From contig BROG01000003.1 of the NCBI GenBank assembly GCA_030159075.1, positions 3,517,001-3,581,000 of the forward strand: a DNA stretch of 64,000 bases. Reading direction: 5' to 3'. A program made the translations under genes and the position numbers. The notes under the pieces are model-generated. The model saw only the letters and a list, made by a program, of their open reading frames with translations, ran no database searches and had not been told where the DNA came from. The stretch is from Atrina japonica (Eukaryota; Mollusca; Bivalvia; Pterioida; Pinnidae). Of the stretch, positions 10,496 through 22,455 are shown in pieces; within the stretch, counting starts at the first letter, position 1, and every line of letters starts with the position of its first letter.

Positions 10496-12849
10496 AGACA
10501 ATGGAATTACTGCTAATGTGGTATATTATCAACAATTTTTCTTGAACAATCATCAGTCAAGGAGAAACTTGCGACATATTTTGAACATGACAAGTCCAAT
10601 ATGTTTCGTTCTTGATAAAGCACATACCACAAACACATTAGCTTATCTGTTTATCCTTGCAACAGGATCAATTCTTTCTCCGCTGATAAATAATAATATG
10701 ACATTATACAAATATACTTCAAAGTAAGTCCCATTACTGATAATGCAAGTTTTAATTTACAACTATTTCAACAAACTTTTTGTTTTGAGTTTTGTTTTCA
10801 ATAAGAACTGGTATTTAAAAATCTAGAAATATGAAGTGAAAACTTGTTATCATTGAGAGGAAAAGTATGCACATTCAATTTTGAAAGATTTGTCTATTTG
10901 TAGGACATATCATTGACATTACTCAGATAGTCAAACACACTGGCTTTGATAACATCAACATTTTTCAGTATGCATATCATAACTTCTGCAAGAAAAAGTT
11001 TGAAAGAAGCATTCTCTGTTCAGCATTGTGTGTTTGTAAAAATCTACTGTTATGACTTATTACATGACCCTTACAAGTAGACCCTCCCTGCCATAAATAT
11101 AATGGTGTATATACATTACCCAGGGTTCACAGAAAAATCAAGTACTAGTCATGCTAACTTTAATATTCCTTTATCTTCCTCATTAATTTTGTGATAAAAC
11201 TTGAAAGAAGACCAACTGTTGTTCATCACATATCCTTCAGCTCCTCAAGTTTCTTATTTTTTCAGCAATTCTGAATGTGTTAGAAAATCTTTATACATTT
11301 TATTAGAGTTTTCAGGCAACCCTGTTATTTAAGGCTTAACAGAGGTGAAACATCTCCAAAATATTTTCCGCGTTTGTAATGTTAACTCGGAGACTGGTTT
11401 TGGAAATTTCTATAAAACTTGAATGACTAAAGATACTTATTTTGCCTATGTCAAAGATAATATTTTACGTGCTATTAACCCCGTTATTAGTCTTAATTCT
11501 ACAACAATCCATGACTCAATCTGTGTTTTGCCGTTACCCGACAAGTAATTGCTGGAAGATGTAATCTCGATATTGTTTTTAACCTCATCATGCATGACTG
11601 TCAATTTCTATAGACCCAATGGTCCCGCAAACCATTGAACTCGTCAATGGTAGAAGCTGCACGCAATGTGATTTAAAACTGCAGATTCAAATTACTACCT
11701 ACCTACCTATGCATCTACCAAGAACAATGAATTACTTTAGACTCATTTACAGTAACCTGATATTCTCCATTAAATTTGCTAAATAAGTAGTTTACCATTT
11801 TTGCTTCACTGCTAACACATCAGCCCACCTGAGCAGTTACATCGTACAAACGTACCAGGTTACTCGATTTGCATGTGTATATGGTACATATATTCCAAAC
11901 AAACTCTATCCTTTTCTCTCTTTTCAAACTTGCTTTTTGATTTTCACCCAAATCAAATTATATTCCATTTTACTAATTTATTTTCTTTTTGATGTTTAAA
12001 ATTTTATTGATTCAGCATAGATATCTTACCACATTTAAATTAAACCAATTAGTTAAATGATTTTAAAGGAAAAGTAGATATTACTTTTACATCTATCTTC
12101 CTAAAATATGAAATGGTGACTATTCCCAAGTTTACAATTAATTTAACGGTGATCAAAAATTATCTTACTGAGCAAACATACAAACAACAACAGCATTATT
12201 GGGAGATTAAATAAACATAAACTAATTGAAGATATCAAGTTCTATCACTTACTGGGCCATGCTGTTCCAATTCATTTAGGAAAAGACATCTAAACTTAAT
12301 TACTGGTACATACTTATATCTAAAAGCCTATAAACAAATATTACATGTTAAAATGTTTTCATTGACCTGCGGTAGTCTTACTGAAGGGTCTTGTTTACAT
12401 TTAAAGAACCCTCAACCCTGGTTAATAGCCTCAATTTTCTACTTAAAAGCTTTTTTTTTTTTTGCTGCTGCTGTATGAACAATTTTAGAAAATACTGAAA
12501 GTTTTTTTTTTCTAGATCTGTCTAGTTTTATAAGAGTAAAAATATCTAAAAATGTTTGAAGCCTTATTGATATTTTTGAAATATAATATACAGTCTAAGA
12601 AAGATGTTATGAGAATATTCATAGACAATATTGTCGCACGGCTCAAAAAGAAGTCATAGAAAGATGTCTGGTAAGACTTGAATAGCAGTCAAAGAAAGAT
12701 ATCTTTTATGACTTAAAAATTTTAGTTGATATCTTTTTATCTGTTTATATGTTACCTTTTAGATCATAGCTATATAAACCAATTCTCTTTAATTTTGCCC
12801 AATTATAAAAAAAAAATACGTTATTTGGGATTTTATAGAAATTTATATT
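10496..12849. other. Repeat-poor noncoding island
   Basis: This 2.3-kb stretch has few recognisable repeats, which is unusual in this window. The part at about 11340-11880 is richer in CG dinucleotides and mixed composition (for example CGTTTGTAATGTTAACTCGG, and CAATGGT...ACCATTG at about 11618-11638, a small hairpin). No long reading frame crosses it, so if it is constrained it is more likely regulatory than coding. Confidence 0.35.
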
Positions 12850-13215
12850 AAGTGGGTCATTTGAGTTTAAGTTAATAAATTTAAGTAGGTCAATTCAATT
12901 TTCATGAATAACTTTAAGTAGGTCAGTTGGGCTTTACTGAATGGCTTTAAGTAGGTCATTTGGGTATACTGAATAACTTTGAGTTGGTCAGTTAGGTTTA
13001 GTGAATAACTTTAAGTAGGTCAGTTGAGCTTTACTGAATGGCTTTAAGTAGGTCATTTGGGTATACTGAATAACTGAGTTGGTCAGTTAGGTTTAGTGAA
13101 TAACTTTAAGTAGGTCAGTTGGGCTTTACTGAATGGCTTTAAGTAGGTCATTTGGGTATACTGAATAACTTTGAGTTGGTCAGTTAGGTTTAGTGAATAA
13201 CTTTAAGTAGGTCAT
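12850..13215. repeat. Minisatellite, about 32-bp unit in a 97-bp higher-order unit
   Basis: Units of the form ACTTTAAGTAGGTCAGTTGG followed by GCTTTACTGAATGG alternate with two variants. The variant beginning GAATGGCTTTAAGTAGG recurs at 12939, 13036 and 13131, spacings of 97 and 95. Confidence 0.85.
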
Positions 13216-13260
13216 CAACAAATGAAGCAGAACAACTGAGCTCTTTTGAAACAAAAAATC

Positions 13261-13352
13261 TTAAACTCATCTATCCCTATATACACATTTGGACTTGTCC
13301 ACATTAACAGAATTTAGAAGAGTTCATTGTATTTCAAGGATAGATGAGTTAA
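13261..13352 (+). mobile_element. TTAA-flanked MITE
   Basis: TTAA at 13261-13264 and 13349-13352 flank an element with inverted ends (ACTCATCTATCC and GGATAGATGAGT, a perfect 12-bp match). The middle carries the family ACACATTTGGACTTG and TTTAGAAGAGTTCATTG. Confidence 0.75.
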
Positions 13353-15187
13353 GTTAGTCTATGGGATTTTTAGCCAGGTCAGCACATTTTCAATACCTTA
13401 TTTCAACAAGGTTAGTTAGGTTTTCCACACCTGATTTATAAGTAGGCTAACTCTTTTTATTTTAATGTCATGGTTTATTGAAATATGTGATTCTACAACT
13501 TTAAAAGGATTTTTTAACTCATAATTTTTAAAATAAATTCAAACTGCTTTGGGCAACAACATGAAATCTTTGTTTGTTGTAACATACTTCAATAAAAACA
13601 AGAAGTGTTCATGTAGCTCTTTCTGATACACATCATCGTTAAACTACTGTAGAAACAGACATCCTACTAAAAGTTAAATCTGTTGCATCAGTTATACACC
13701 AAGTAGATAACTTTTACTTTCTGAAACATATTCTTCTACCTGCATAAATCACTGAAATCAAGCAACATATAGGGTAAAACAACAGGAAGAAGATACGTCT
13801 GTTTCATGTTTATATTTATTGGTAGATATAATGAATAATAATGTTCGTGTTCAGAAGTAAAAGAACAGGACACAGTTACATGGCCTTCATGACAGATATG
13901 TCACAGACAAACACAGGTAAAACATGACTGTCAATGTACTGTTACAGAATCGTTACCTGTCTCAGACGAATTAATGAGTCAAATAAAGTATAAAAATTTC
14001 CTACATAAGCATTTATAATTTGTACAAATTAAATATATATATATATTTATATATACATGTATGACGGCAGAAAAAAGGTATGTTTATATATAAACAAGAT
14101 CAAGGTCAATTAGGTGCTTCTCACTTTCCTCAACTTTTGTAATCTTATGAAAATATAGTCAGTCCCTTATCAAATGTATAAATCCATCACTCATATAAGC
14201 TGCCCTGTTTATCACAAAATCTTAATCTTTGCAGCAAGCACCTGTACTCTAAAAATGGCTGGGCACTTCTTGAAAAACAATTGATAATGGATTTACTGGC
14301 ACCAATCAAGATTGTCCATATCAGTAAAGAAGTAGTGACTCCTTTTTTCCTGTATCAAATGACAAACTGGATATAAAAAAAAAATTGCCCAGGGATCTGC
14401 TAAATGTTTAAAAATAATGGATGACACCAATTTCCTTTTCTTTAAACAATATGGAGCCTTGTCGATGACAATGTCAATATGTACAGCATTTTAAGATGTA
14501 AGCAGTACCTCCGGGGGCATACCGTATCACCCCAATAGTTAGGAAATCAACATAAAGTATATGCTTTATCGGATGTTTACCTTTGTTTTTGGCACTAAGA
14601 TAAACAAAGCCGGCCATTCACACTTACATGACTAGACTTTACTACAACACCGATTTTGTATAACTATAATATCCATCAATCGCTGTGAAGTATTTACCCC
14701 ACATTTGCGAGATAAACACTTTCTAGTACAAATGTATTTTTGCCCGCTCAATAATTTGACATATTATCTATCACTTGGTCAATAAAAAATATTGTATTTT
14801 AATAAATATGACGAGATCAAAAGTCGACAAGATTTTTGAAACACCTGGAAATTAACCAAGAGTGAGAGAGAGGTAAGGTTAAAAACTGTTAATGAGTATA
14901 TCTTATATCACTGACCTATTCAGTGCTCATGTGAGTTCAAGGTAAATTTGATAAAAACTTGATGGAAAAATCAAACCAAGGTGTAACAACCCAATAAACT
15001 CCCCAGGGTTTCCAACAAATTCTTGAATGAATGATATGTATTTAATGTTAGCTTGTTATCTACATAGCCCTTTTTTTCCATTTCCAAGTTATGAATGAGA
15101 AACAAATATATCATCACATTTCATACATAGCTGAGATTCATTCCAATGAAGACTGAAGATGCCTGAATTTAAACAAAATCAGAGGGG
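13353..15187. other. Noncoding sequence
   Basis: No exon or known repeat recognised. A segment at about 14500-14745 has higher GC and a near-palindrome (ATAAAGTATATGCTTTAT), and may be part of a dispersed element that I cannot name. Confidence 0.35.
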
Positions 15188-15366
15188 GACCTCTGCTGGT
15201 GAAGCTATTAGAGCCTCACGCTTTACACCATGGAATCTCTCACCTCTATGTCAGCATGTTTTCGAGTCTTGCTTGAACCTGAGCTGATTTAGTGAGAAGG
15301 TTTGTAAGTTTACTTGCCAAAGACTGATGGTCTCTCCCTGAGTACATTGTGAGCAGGTTCTCACCA
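15188..15366 (+). mobile_element. SINE family B, 3' part replaced
   Basis: A diverged tRNA-like head (GGGGGACCTCTGCTGGTGAA) leads into the family body GATTTAGTGAGAAGGTTTG and GACTGATGGTCTCTCCC, and then GGTTCTCACCA. A TTAA MITE follows immediately at the place where other copies read CATTAAAA. The normal SINE tail is not found beyond the MITE. Confidence 0.7.
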
Positions 15367-15457
15367 TTAACTCATTCACCCCTAAAGACACATTTGGACT
15401 GGCCTAAGTGATTGGTTTACAGAAGAGTCTATCGTTTTTCAGGGGTTGATAAGCTAA
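15367..15457 (+). mobile_element. TTAA-flanked MITE at the TTAA of a SINE
   Basis: It starts TTAACTCATTCACCCCTAAA and ends AGGGGTTGATAAGCTAA, the right TTAA having changed to CTAA. The inverted ends pair as ACCCCT and AGGGGT. The insertion point is the natural TTAA within the SINE B 3' region. Confidence 0.8.
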
Positions 15458-18236
15458 AAATTATCTAGCATCATATGACATATGACTGATACTTCGGACA
15501 CAGGTACTGTTAAAATCCTGTTTTATTCACGAGAATTTTATTTACATGTAATTTCACAAGACCTCGCGCTCATGAGAATACATTATTGCTTTAATGAAGC
15601 ATGACAATAGTATGACGAAATAGGTATTAGAAATCGTGAAAATTTCATCTCCGAAATAAATTCAGAACTTGTGTATCGCGAAAATAAAGTTCAGTGAATA
15701 TTTCTGGATTAACAGTACTGAAAAGTCATAAAACAAGTTCACACTCTCTGTGTCAATAGATCTAGATATTGGATATCAGTGAAATCGTAAGGCAACAATT
15801 ACTTCCTCTGAGATGTTTTAGTTGGCATTCTCGTCTAGTGATAAACAAATATAACTTTAAATCGGAGTATAATGCAAACCTTTTTTTTTCAGGGGAAGTC
15901 TTTACAATCACAGGCTAAAGGATACCATTACATCTAAATGTTGAGTTAAAAGCTTTAATGAAAATGCCTCCAGATATTCTGGAATAAATTCAGTAAGATA
16001 TGTAAATTTTTACACAAAGTATTAGAGGCTGTCGAATAAGCCAAACTCGGGAAATCAACAACAATACTGTACTCTAGCATTTGTAATAACAAAGTATTTT
16101 TAGTAGCAGCAACTATTTAAATGATGCTTAAAAGAAATTTAAGTCAGAACATTTATGATGAATATCAAAACATTGTTGACTGCAACCACTATTAGTGTCA
16201 AAAGAATACATTGTAATATAAATATCACGAAATCAGATTAAAGTGGATTGATAAGAGATTCGGAGTCATTAAACTCTGAATGGTATCAATATTACATACA
16301 TGTACACTTTTTCAAGTCATTACTCTCAAAAACTATGTCAGTGTTACATAAATTGTTAACAGCACTTGTAAGTACTATGGTGTGTCAACAGCAGAAGACA
16401 TTGAGTGAGAAGTACAATGTCAAGGTCACTGGAGTACATCATAGATGACCTAAAATTTTGTCAATAATACAAGTTGGACAGCTGAAACTATCCCGAAGAG
16501 TAATAAATGCTAATCTGAGTGAGGATGGATACATCATTCTAAGATAATTAACTGAAACTATATAAATACCGGTAGACAAAATGACCTTGAACTACAAGAC
16601 ATATGACCTCATTATCAAACCTCCATAATTACAGTCATCTGGATATTAAAGTGTGTGACAAATTGATGGATATACTAAGGTTCAGATTTGCAATGAAATA
16701 CTACATTTCACTTTTGATAAACATCAGGACTGGCACACCTAAGATTCATATCAGATAACATGTAATTATTTTCAACTTACAATCACCATGGAAAACAGCA
16801 TCTGAGGTTGGTGTCAGTGGCAAACCATTAGAATCTTTCAGTAATATCTAAAGTTATGGCTGAAATCAGAGGATATCAGAGATTTGTGCCAATGACCCAA
16901 GAAAATTTCTGATGATAAATGTAAATAGTTCACCAAAGAAATAGTAGTTGGCATAAATATTCTTTTATTCATTTGGTAAAGCATTGAATCAACACATTGG
17001 ATTCCTGGGTTTCCATCATAATTTGATCTCCCCTTTTACAGCCAGAGTATATATTTCATTTGACATTTCATACCCCACCTGAAAACCATATGAAAAAGGA
17101 AAAGTTTGAGAGGAAGGAGAGATGGCAAAGGCCTTATCAAATAAGGTATCTGCAGTTATGTCATGAAAATCAGTGACCCAGTACTGCAATTAACTTTAAT
17201 GTCTTCTGCTAAATGTGTAGCAGCTGAAAGTTAAATCATAGATTGAAATTTGTAAGTCATATCAGGATTTTTCCAGTGTCATCATTAGAGAAGTAGGCGT
17301 TCCTGAGTCTTGGAGAATAAACAGTCTGGAAAACAACCCATTCTAAATGATAAGGTTTACCCAGAATATACAAATAATGGTAAAATGATGTTTGATGTAT
17401 AGGTAAATGAGATCCAAAAATTAAGGAAATACTCCATTTGAATCTTGAATTCAACCTCAAATTTTCTGATCCTCATATTCTATATATGCCCTGGCTGTCT
17501 GACAACCTCATCTTGGTTCAAACAGCTACTTTGGACTTCTTGCTACATCTTCCACGAAGACAACAATTTCTATTCCAAATAAAACATTGTGATAACTATT
17601 TTCTGCCAGACCTTCCTCCAAAAAAATGTCAGATTAAAAGAACAGCAAATGGCGGTGTTCATTTATAATCTTTTATTCTGTTGTTACAAGTTCAACATGT
17701 TACTTTACAAGAATAGAACTGAAATTCCTACAAATCATTGTAGCAATTCTGAAATGAGTGATTATAACAAGTCTTAGCTTTCCCTCATATCATTTCTTAC
17801 TTAACTTTTACTTAGATAAGCAACTCCTGCCCTAGATCTGATTTTTGAATTGATATTTAACATGGCTTTGACTCAGCAGGCATGACACTGATATTAGCCT
17901 GCATGCCTGTGGCAAGTACACTTGGAAATGGTGCTAATAAAATTGCCTGTTTTGGTAGCCAGTCTGTCTAGTCAGAAAATTGTTCCCCTCATCCTCCCAG
18001 GTCAGGAAATACCAGTCTGTTCTAGAATAATACAAGAAGTGATTCTCTGTGATAACCAATGTCAAAGTGGCCATGAATTATAAATCTGTCAAAGTCCAAT
18101 AAGTACAAGCTTCACAAAATACAAACATTTCTCATAAATAAACAAAATAAAAAACAAAAACAAAAATGGAAAAAAATTATCTGACCTAGGATATGAATCA
18201 CAAAATAATTTAAGTATAAGTTCTATAATTAACATA
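15458..18236. other. Noncoding sequence
   Basis: No repeat array and no recognisable exon in 2.8 kb. Open frames of 62-76 codons near 16248, 17257, 17438 and 17589 have no motif, signal peptide or flanking splice signals that set them apart from chance. Confidence 0.4.
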
Positions 18237-18354
18237 CAGTAAAACCTGTGTATGAACACCATCTGGTCACAAAGACCTCTATATAAAGACCACCTTCCTA
18301 TAAAGACTGGTTTTGTTGTGTCCCTAAGGAAATTGTTATATACAAGTTTCACTG
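18237..18354 (-). mobile_element. TA-flanked CAGT MITE, subtype B
   Basis: A 118-bp element between TA at 18235-18236 and 18355-18356. Ends are CAGTAAAACCTGTGTAT and ATATACAAGTTTCACTG (inverted). It shares CTATATAAAGACCACC with the subtype B copies at 23446, 49038 and 57926, in reverse orientation. Confidence 0.75.
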
Positions 18355-18525
18355 TATTTGTATAAAATAGTTGCCTTTTTTATACTGGTCAAATTTTACA
18401 GTGGGTTGATGCATTAAGACAGGCTTGACTGTATGTCTGATAAAGTATTCTCCATTGATGAAATATCTGTTGAAATAATATTCCAATAACTGTTTATGTA
18501 ATAAAAATGCTGTGACATCACTTAC

Positions 18526-18735
18526 AACTACCGCATATCTAGTACAATTAGGCCGAGAGCAATAAACCAAAATCTTTGCTGCACTATTAACAGTACAGAA
18601 TCTGTATGGAAAGTCAATGTATACTCTTAATTTTGGATCAAACGTGTAGCGAGCATTTACAATCCATGAATATTGTGATGTGAATTCAATTCCATAGACT
18701 TTTCCCAGGATGACAAAACACAAAAAAAATGACAT
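18526..18735 (-). CDS. Candidate first coding exon of a secreted or membrane protein (unrecognised)
   Basis: From an ATG in a fair context (AAAACAATGTC) 70 codons stay open and then meet a GTAAGT donor (18525 to 18520) in phase 0. The frame opens MSFFLCFVILGKVYG, a plausible short signal peptide, and then has mixed, protein-like composition with three cysteines (FCTVN, VYCSRPNC). If read through, the frame runs 58 codons further and stops close to the edge of a MITE, which favours splicing over read-through. I recognise no family. The base before the donor is T, a weak point, and no second exon was found in the minus direction. It may equally be a chance frame in AT-rich DNA. Confidence 0.25.
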
Positions 18736-19530
18736 TGTTTTACCGACATTAAACTATTCCAATCAATAGATATTGATCATCGGAAGACACAGTTGCTATA
18801 CAAAATTGAATTAACTCTGGGACAGGAACTGCAAAAAATAAAAGCCAATAACATATACTGGAGCAATAATTCGCACAACTTCATCACGCTCCGTACTCAA
18901 ATCAAGGGATAGGTGTTGAGCAAGCCTGTATCCGCTGACTAAACGTGTCAAAATGACATTTGTTCAGAAAGTATATACAAGAGGCAAAGCAAAAGAAATA
19001 AACTGTATACATGAAAGATGTGTTGAATTTGTCAATGACCATGCCAAACTGTCTACTCGCATTGCAGATATAGAAGACATTATGCTGTATTTATGATGGA
19101 CTTCTTGTTAAATCAACCGATATAATGTGGCTATCATGCCGAAGAAAAATAAGCTGGCCATTGAGATTACAATGTTTAGGCATCATAACAAATGCTGTGT
19201 CACTGAATGAATTCTTTTTATGTCCAATTTACAAGGAATACAATCATATAGTTCGAGTGATTCAAGCTTGGCATGAAACAAACTCGTTAATTAATGATTA
19301 TGTAAAAGATACCGTAGGAAAAACATTTAATGGTATTGGATACACTTAATAATCACAAGCTAGGCATTCTATGCTGGTTATATGATAACATTATAGACTG
19401 TGTACTTTAAAGAAGATAACTGTCATATAAAAATCTAACTCCCCACCCCCCCCCCCCCCCCCCCAAAAAAAAAAAAAGATACTTACAAAACCAGAGGGGA
19501 GAGAACTCTTCAGTGTTTCATTTGTTGGAA
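18736..19530. other. Noncoding sequence with a poly-C/poly-A run
   Basis: If the frame to the left is a first exon, its promoter would lie here; I see no TATA box or other core element that I would defend. A 24-base C-rich run followed by 13 A (19441-19477) is a slippage-prone tract. Short plus-strand frames at 18957-19091 and 19125-19349 are isolated and unrecognised. Confidence 0.35.
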
Positions 19531-19541
19531 CACTTATTGTG

Positions 19542-20022
19542 TTTGTTTGTTTATTGTTGTTTAACGTCCCACTCAAGAATCTTTTACTCATACAGAGATG
19601 TCACCAGTTGCCAGTGAAGGGCTTCAAATATTGGCCCATGCTCGGCACTCATGGCCATTGAGCAGTGAGGCCACACTATCATGCCGACACCTACTGTCAC
19701 ACAGGACCTCTGTTTTTACTGCCTTATCCAAAGGATAGGAAACCAACCAAGCAAAACCGAGGTCCCATGTCACAGTAGGTGTCGGCACGTTAAAGAGCCC
19801 TCACTGCTCAATGGCTGTAAGTGCCGAGCATGGGCCAAAATTTGAAACCCTTCACTGGCAACTGGTGACATCTCCATATGAGTGAAAAATTCTTGAGTGG
19901 GATGTTAAACAACAATAAACAAACATCCAAAGGATAGGAAACCAACCTGCCGCTGGCTGGACTCAAACTCACAACCTCACAATCAAGAGTTGAGTGCGTT
20001 GCCGACTTAACCAGGTCAGCTC
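19542..20022 (-). mobile_element. SINE family A, full length, interrupted by a second SINE
   Basis: The outer element is in minus orientation: its tail (GTTTAACGTCCCACTC in the plus reading) is at the left and its tRNA-like head (box region GGCTGGACTCAAACTCACAA in the plus reading) at the right. It is flanked by a perfect 11-bp duplication CACTTATTGTG at 19531-19541 and 20023-20033. The body is split at 19748/19925 by another copy of the same family in the opposite direction. Confidence 0.9.
19749..19924 (+). mobile_element. SINE family A, 5'-truncated, nested in the outer SINE
   Basis: A 176-bp plus-strand copy starts within the body (AAGCAAAACCGAGGTCCC) and ends TGTTAAACAACAATAAACAA plus AC. 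It is flanked by a perfect 23-bp duplication, 19726-19748 and 19925-19947, beginning ATCCAAAGGATAGG. The tRNA head is missing, which is normal 5' truncation in target-primed reverse transcription. The pair forms a large inverted repeat. Confidence 0.9.
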
Positions 20023-20033
20023 CACTTATTGTG

Positions 20034-20885
20034 CAAAATGGTTAGCATGCTATATAATTTCAGTACTATAAATGCCTGAAACAGACATTTCCACATACCA
20101 GTACTCATCACTGAAATAGATCGTTATTATTTCAACAATTTTGAAATCTCATTATCCTATGTCTTATTTAATCTTCCTACAGGGAATTATGAAAACATTT
20201 ATAATTGAAATATTAAAACTGATGCTGCCTTACATTATACACACTGCCCGAGTACACATGCTCTAAAATAAGTGCACAAAAGTCAGCTACAGAATAACAG
20301 GAGAAGTTACAGGTATCATTGCAACATTTGTATGATATTCATTATACGTAAATGTCAAAAATGCAAATAGTGATTTCATTACTCTGAATTGTCTTTTGAG
20401 AATGTTATTAATTCTTCAAGATGTAAGTGATGCCATTGTCATTATTCCTAAATTGACATCCAGAAATAACATTAACAGCAACAAAGGAACTGTATTTATA
20501 ATCTATTCTCAAGATAGAAACAGTTTCATATCCTGGTTGAATGAAGTTTCGTGAATCTTTCAAACATGCAATGATGCAATCAGTTACAGATGAAGTAACA
20601 CAAATTTACATGATGTTATGGACTTGTGTTGGTAGAATGAAATTTACTTGATATACAGAGACAGTCTGAGAAGTGGGACCTCTGATTTGGGTGTCAAAGT
20701 AGATGGTTATATTATAACTTCTAATGCTGGATATTTTCGGAAGTAACATCCTATTTTCAGCTGACTTTGCCTCATATTACTCTTAAAAATCTTCTGCTAG
20801 CAGACCCTTGCCACCTCACACAGAAGACTACCAAACATGTAAATGTTTTAGTCGCATGAAAATTTCTCAGCAAATATCAATTAAG
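20034..20885. other. Noncoding sequence
   Basis: No exon, array or recognised element. Confidence 0.4.
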
Positions 20886-20971
20886 TCCAGACTCACTTCA
20901 GACACCATCTCACTAAAATCAGACCACTTTGAGTCAGTCAGTTAGGTGGTCTCAACAGCAAAGTTCAACTG
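20886..20971 (+). mobile_element. CAGT MITE subtype A, 5' part missing
   Basis: The right half of a subtype A element: ATCAGACCACTTTGAGTCAG, then GTTAGGTGGTCTC, ending AAAGTTCAACTG before TA at 20972-20973. The left terminus was not found. Confidence 0.65.
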
Positions 20972-21107
20972 TACACCATACTTCCTTTATTCACTGATAT
21001 ATTGACATTCAATATTTATCTTTTATTAGAACATGTGGTATATATCTTTGCTGAAGGCGATTTGTTGACTTTAAACCAATCAATACATTAAAATTATTGA
21101 TCAAGTT

Positions 21108-21233
21108 GTTGCGGAAGGCCGACAGTCTCTACCCAGATAAGTTATAACGGGGTTCTCTCCCCACCATTAAAAACTGGCCGCCTCAGTATAACTGGAAACT
21201 TGTTGAGTATGGCATAAAACACCAATAAGATAA
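21108..21233 (+). mobile_element. SINE family B, 5'-truncated, with target-site duplication
   Basis: A 126-bp 3' portion: GTCTCTACCCAGATAAG, GGGGTTCTCTCC, ACTGGCCGCCTCAGTATAAC, TTGTTGAGTATGGCATAAAA and a CACCAATAAGATAA-type tail. A perfect 12-bp duplication ATTGATCAAGTT flanks it (21096-21107 and 21234-21245). The head is absent through 5' truncation. Confidence 0.85.
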
Positions 21234-21244
21234 ATTGATCAAGT

Positions 21245-21335
21245 TTAGCTCATCAACCCCTGAAAAACAATTAACTCTTCTGTAAATCAATGACTTAGAC
21301 CAGTCCAAATGTGTTTTTAGGGGTGAATTGGTTAA
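21245..21335 (-). mobile_element. TTAA-flanked MITE, minus orientation
   Basis: It starts TTAGCTCATCAACCCCTGAA and ends AGGGGTGAATTGGTTAA, with the family core (GACTTAGACCAGTCCAAATG) reversed. It abuts the right target-site duplication of the preceding SINE with one base of overlap. Confidence 0.75.
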
Positions 21336-22206
21336 CAAACTTATGTGATGTAGTTCTTCATGGTATGACAATATTCTATGACTTCAACTCTTAGACAGTT
21401 TATTTTACATTTTAAAATATTTGGTTACCTGATTAGTTTTAGCTTTTACTTCCTGTTCATTTCATATCATTATCATCATCTGTATCTTATTTATTTATTT
21501 ATTTATTTTCAGTTTTACCAGATGAAAATTCATTACAGCCTAGATCCTTTTCATGCCGTCAATGAGTTTATATGAATTACCTTTGAACTTACAAATATGT
21601 GCCAATCTAATTTTCTTGTAAAAACTAAAAAAAAAAAAACACTTTTTTTTAAAAAGAAAAATCTTAGTTCAAATTTTATAGCTATTCATTAACCAGTCAA
21701 TCATTAGCAAAGATAAGATTAAAAGTATAATTTGACAGGGAGAAACTCTGATACATTATTACATCCATTCAATACATACAAAATCTAACAGACTAAATAT
21801 GACATTTATTTAGCATCTAATATCATATTTCTCATTCACAAAGTCAAATAGATTAAATAAGCAGACTGACACATGTGATTAGAATTAATTAAAGCCTCAA
21901 AACAGTTCAAATCTAAAAATAGATCACAAAAATGTGGGAACTCCTTGTAATGAATAATGACCCCCAAATGATATACAGATTATTATTACTGTAAAATTCC
22001 AATAACTGTCTCATTATGTCATCATTTTTCCTGTCGTAAAAATTAGCGAGAAATATGACAGCGAGGATTATGTTGATAGCTTCTTAGTACACTAAGTTTT
22101 TGGTGCCATGTGGAATTTTGATACAAAAATGATAAAAAGTAAAATTCTGAGATTTAGTTGAAACACTAAGTCTTCCTGTTTTTTATATTAGGCAAATTTT
22201 AATACG
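21336..22206. other. Noncoding sequence
   Basis: No recognised element or exon. Confidence 0.4.
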
Positions 22207-22297
22207 TTAAGTTATCAACCCTTGAAAAACAATAAATTTTTATGTAAATCAATAACTTAGACCAGTTCAAATGTGTCTTTAGGTGTGAATGATTTAA
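22207..22297 (-). mobile_element. TTAA-flanked MITE, minus orientation
   Basis: TTAA at 22207-22210 and 22294-22297. The core AATAACTTAGACCAGTTCAA with ATGTGTCTTTAGG matches the family in reverse. It is somewhat more diverged at its ends than the copy at 25393. Confidence 0.75.
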
Positions 22298-22455
22298 GAT
22301 AAAACATTTTCAGCAAAACTTGGAAAATAAAGTTAAAATTTTCAGAAAAATGGGACATTGTTTTGCTAAGGAAAACAACCTTTAAATTTCACTTTTAAAA
22401 AATCAATGCCAATTATGATAAAAATAAACTGAAGAGAAGAACATGGAAGACGAGA

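Noticed and set aside
17438..17668. 76-codon plus-strand frame with mixed composition
   Set aside because: No motif, no splice context and no neighbour relation; chance length in AT-rich DNA is enough.
18957..19349. Two short plus-strand frames (44 and 74 codons) with protein-like composition
   Set aside because: They are in different frames, separated by stops, and without recognisable domain or splice links. I keep the region as unassigned.
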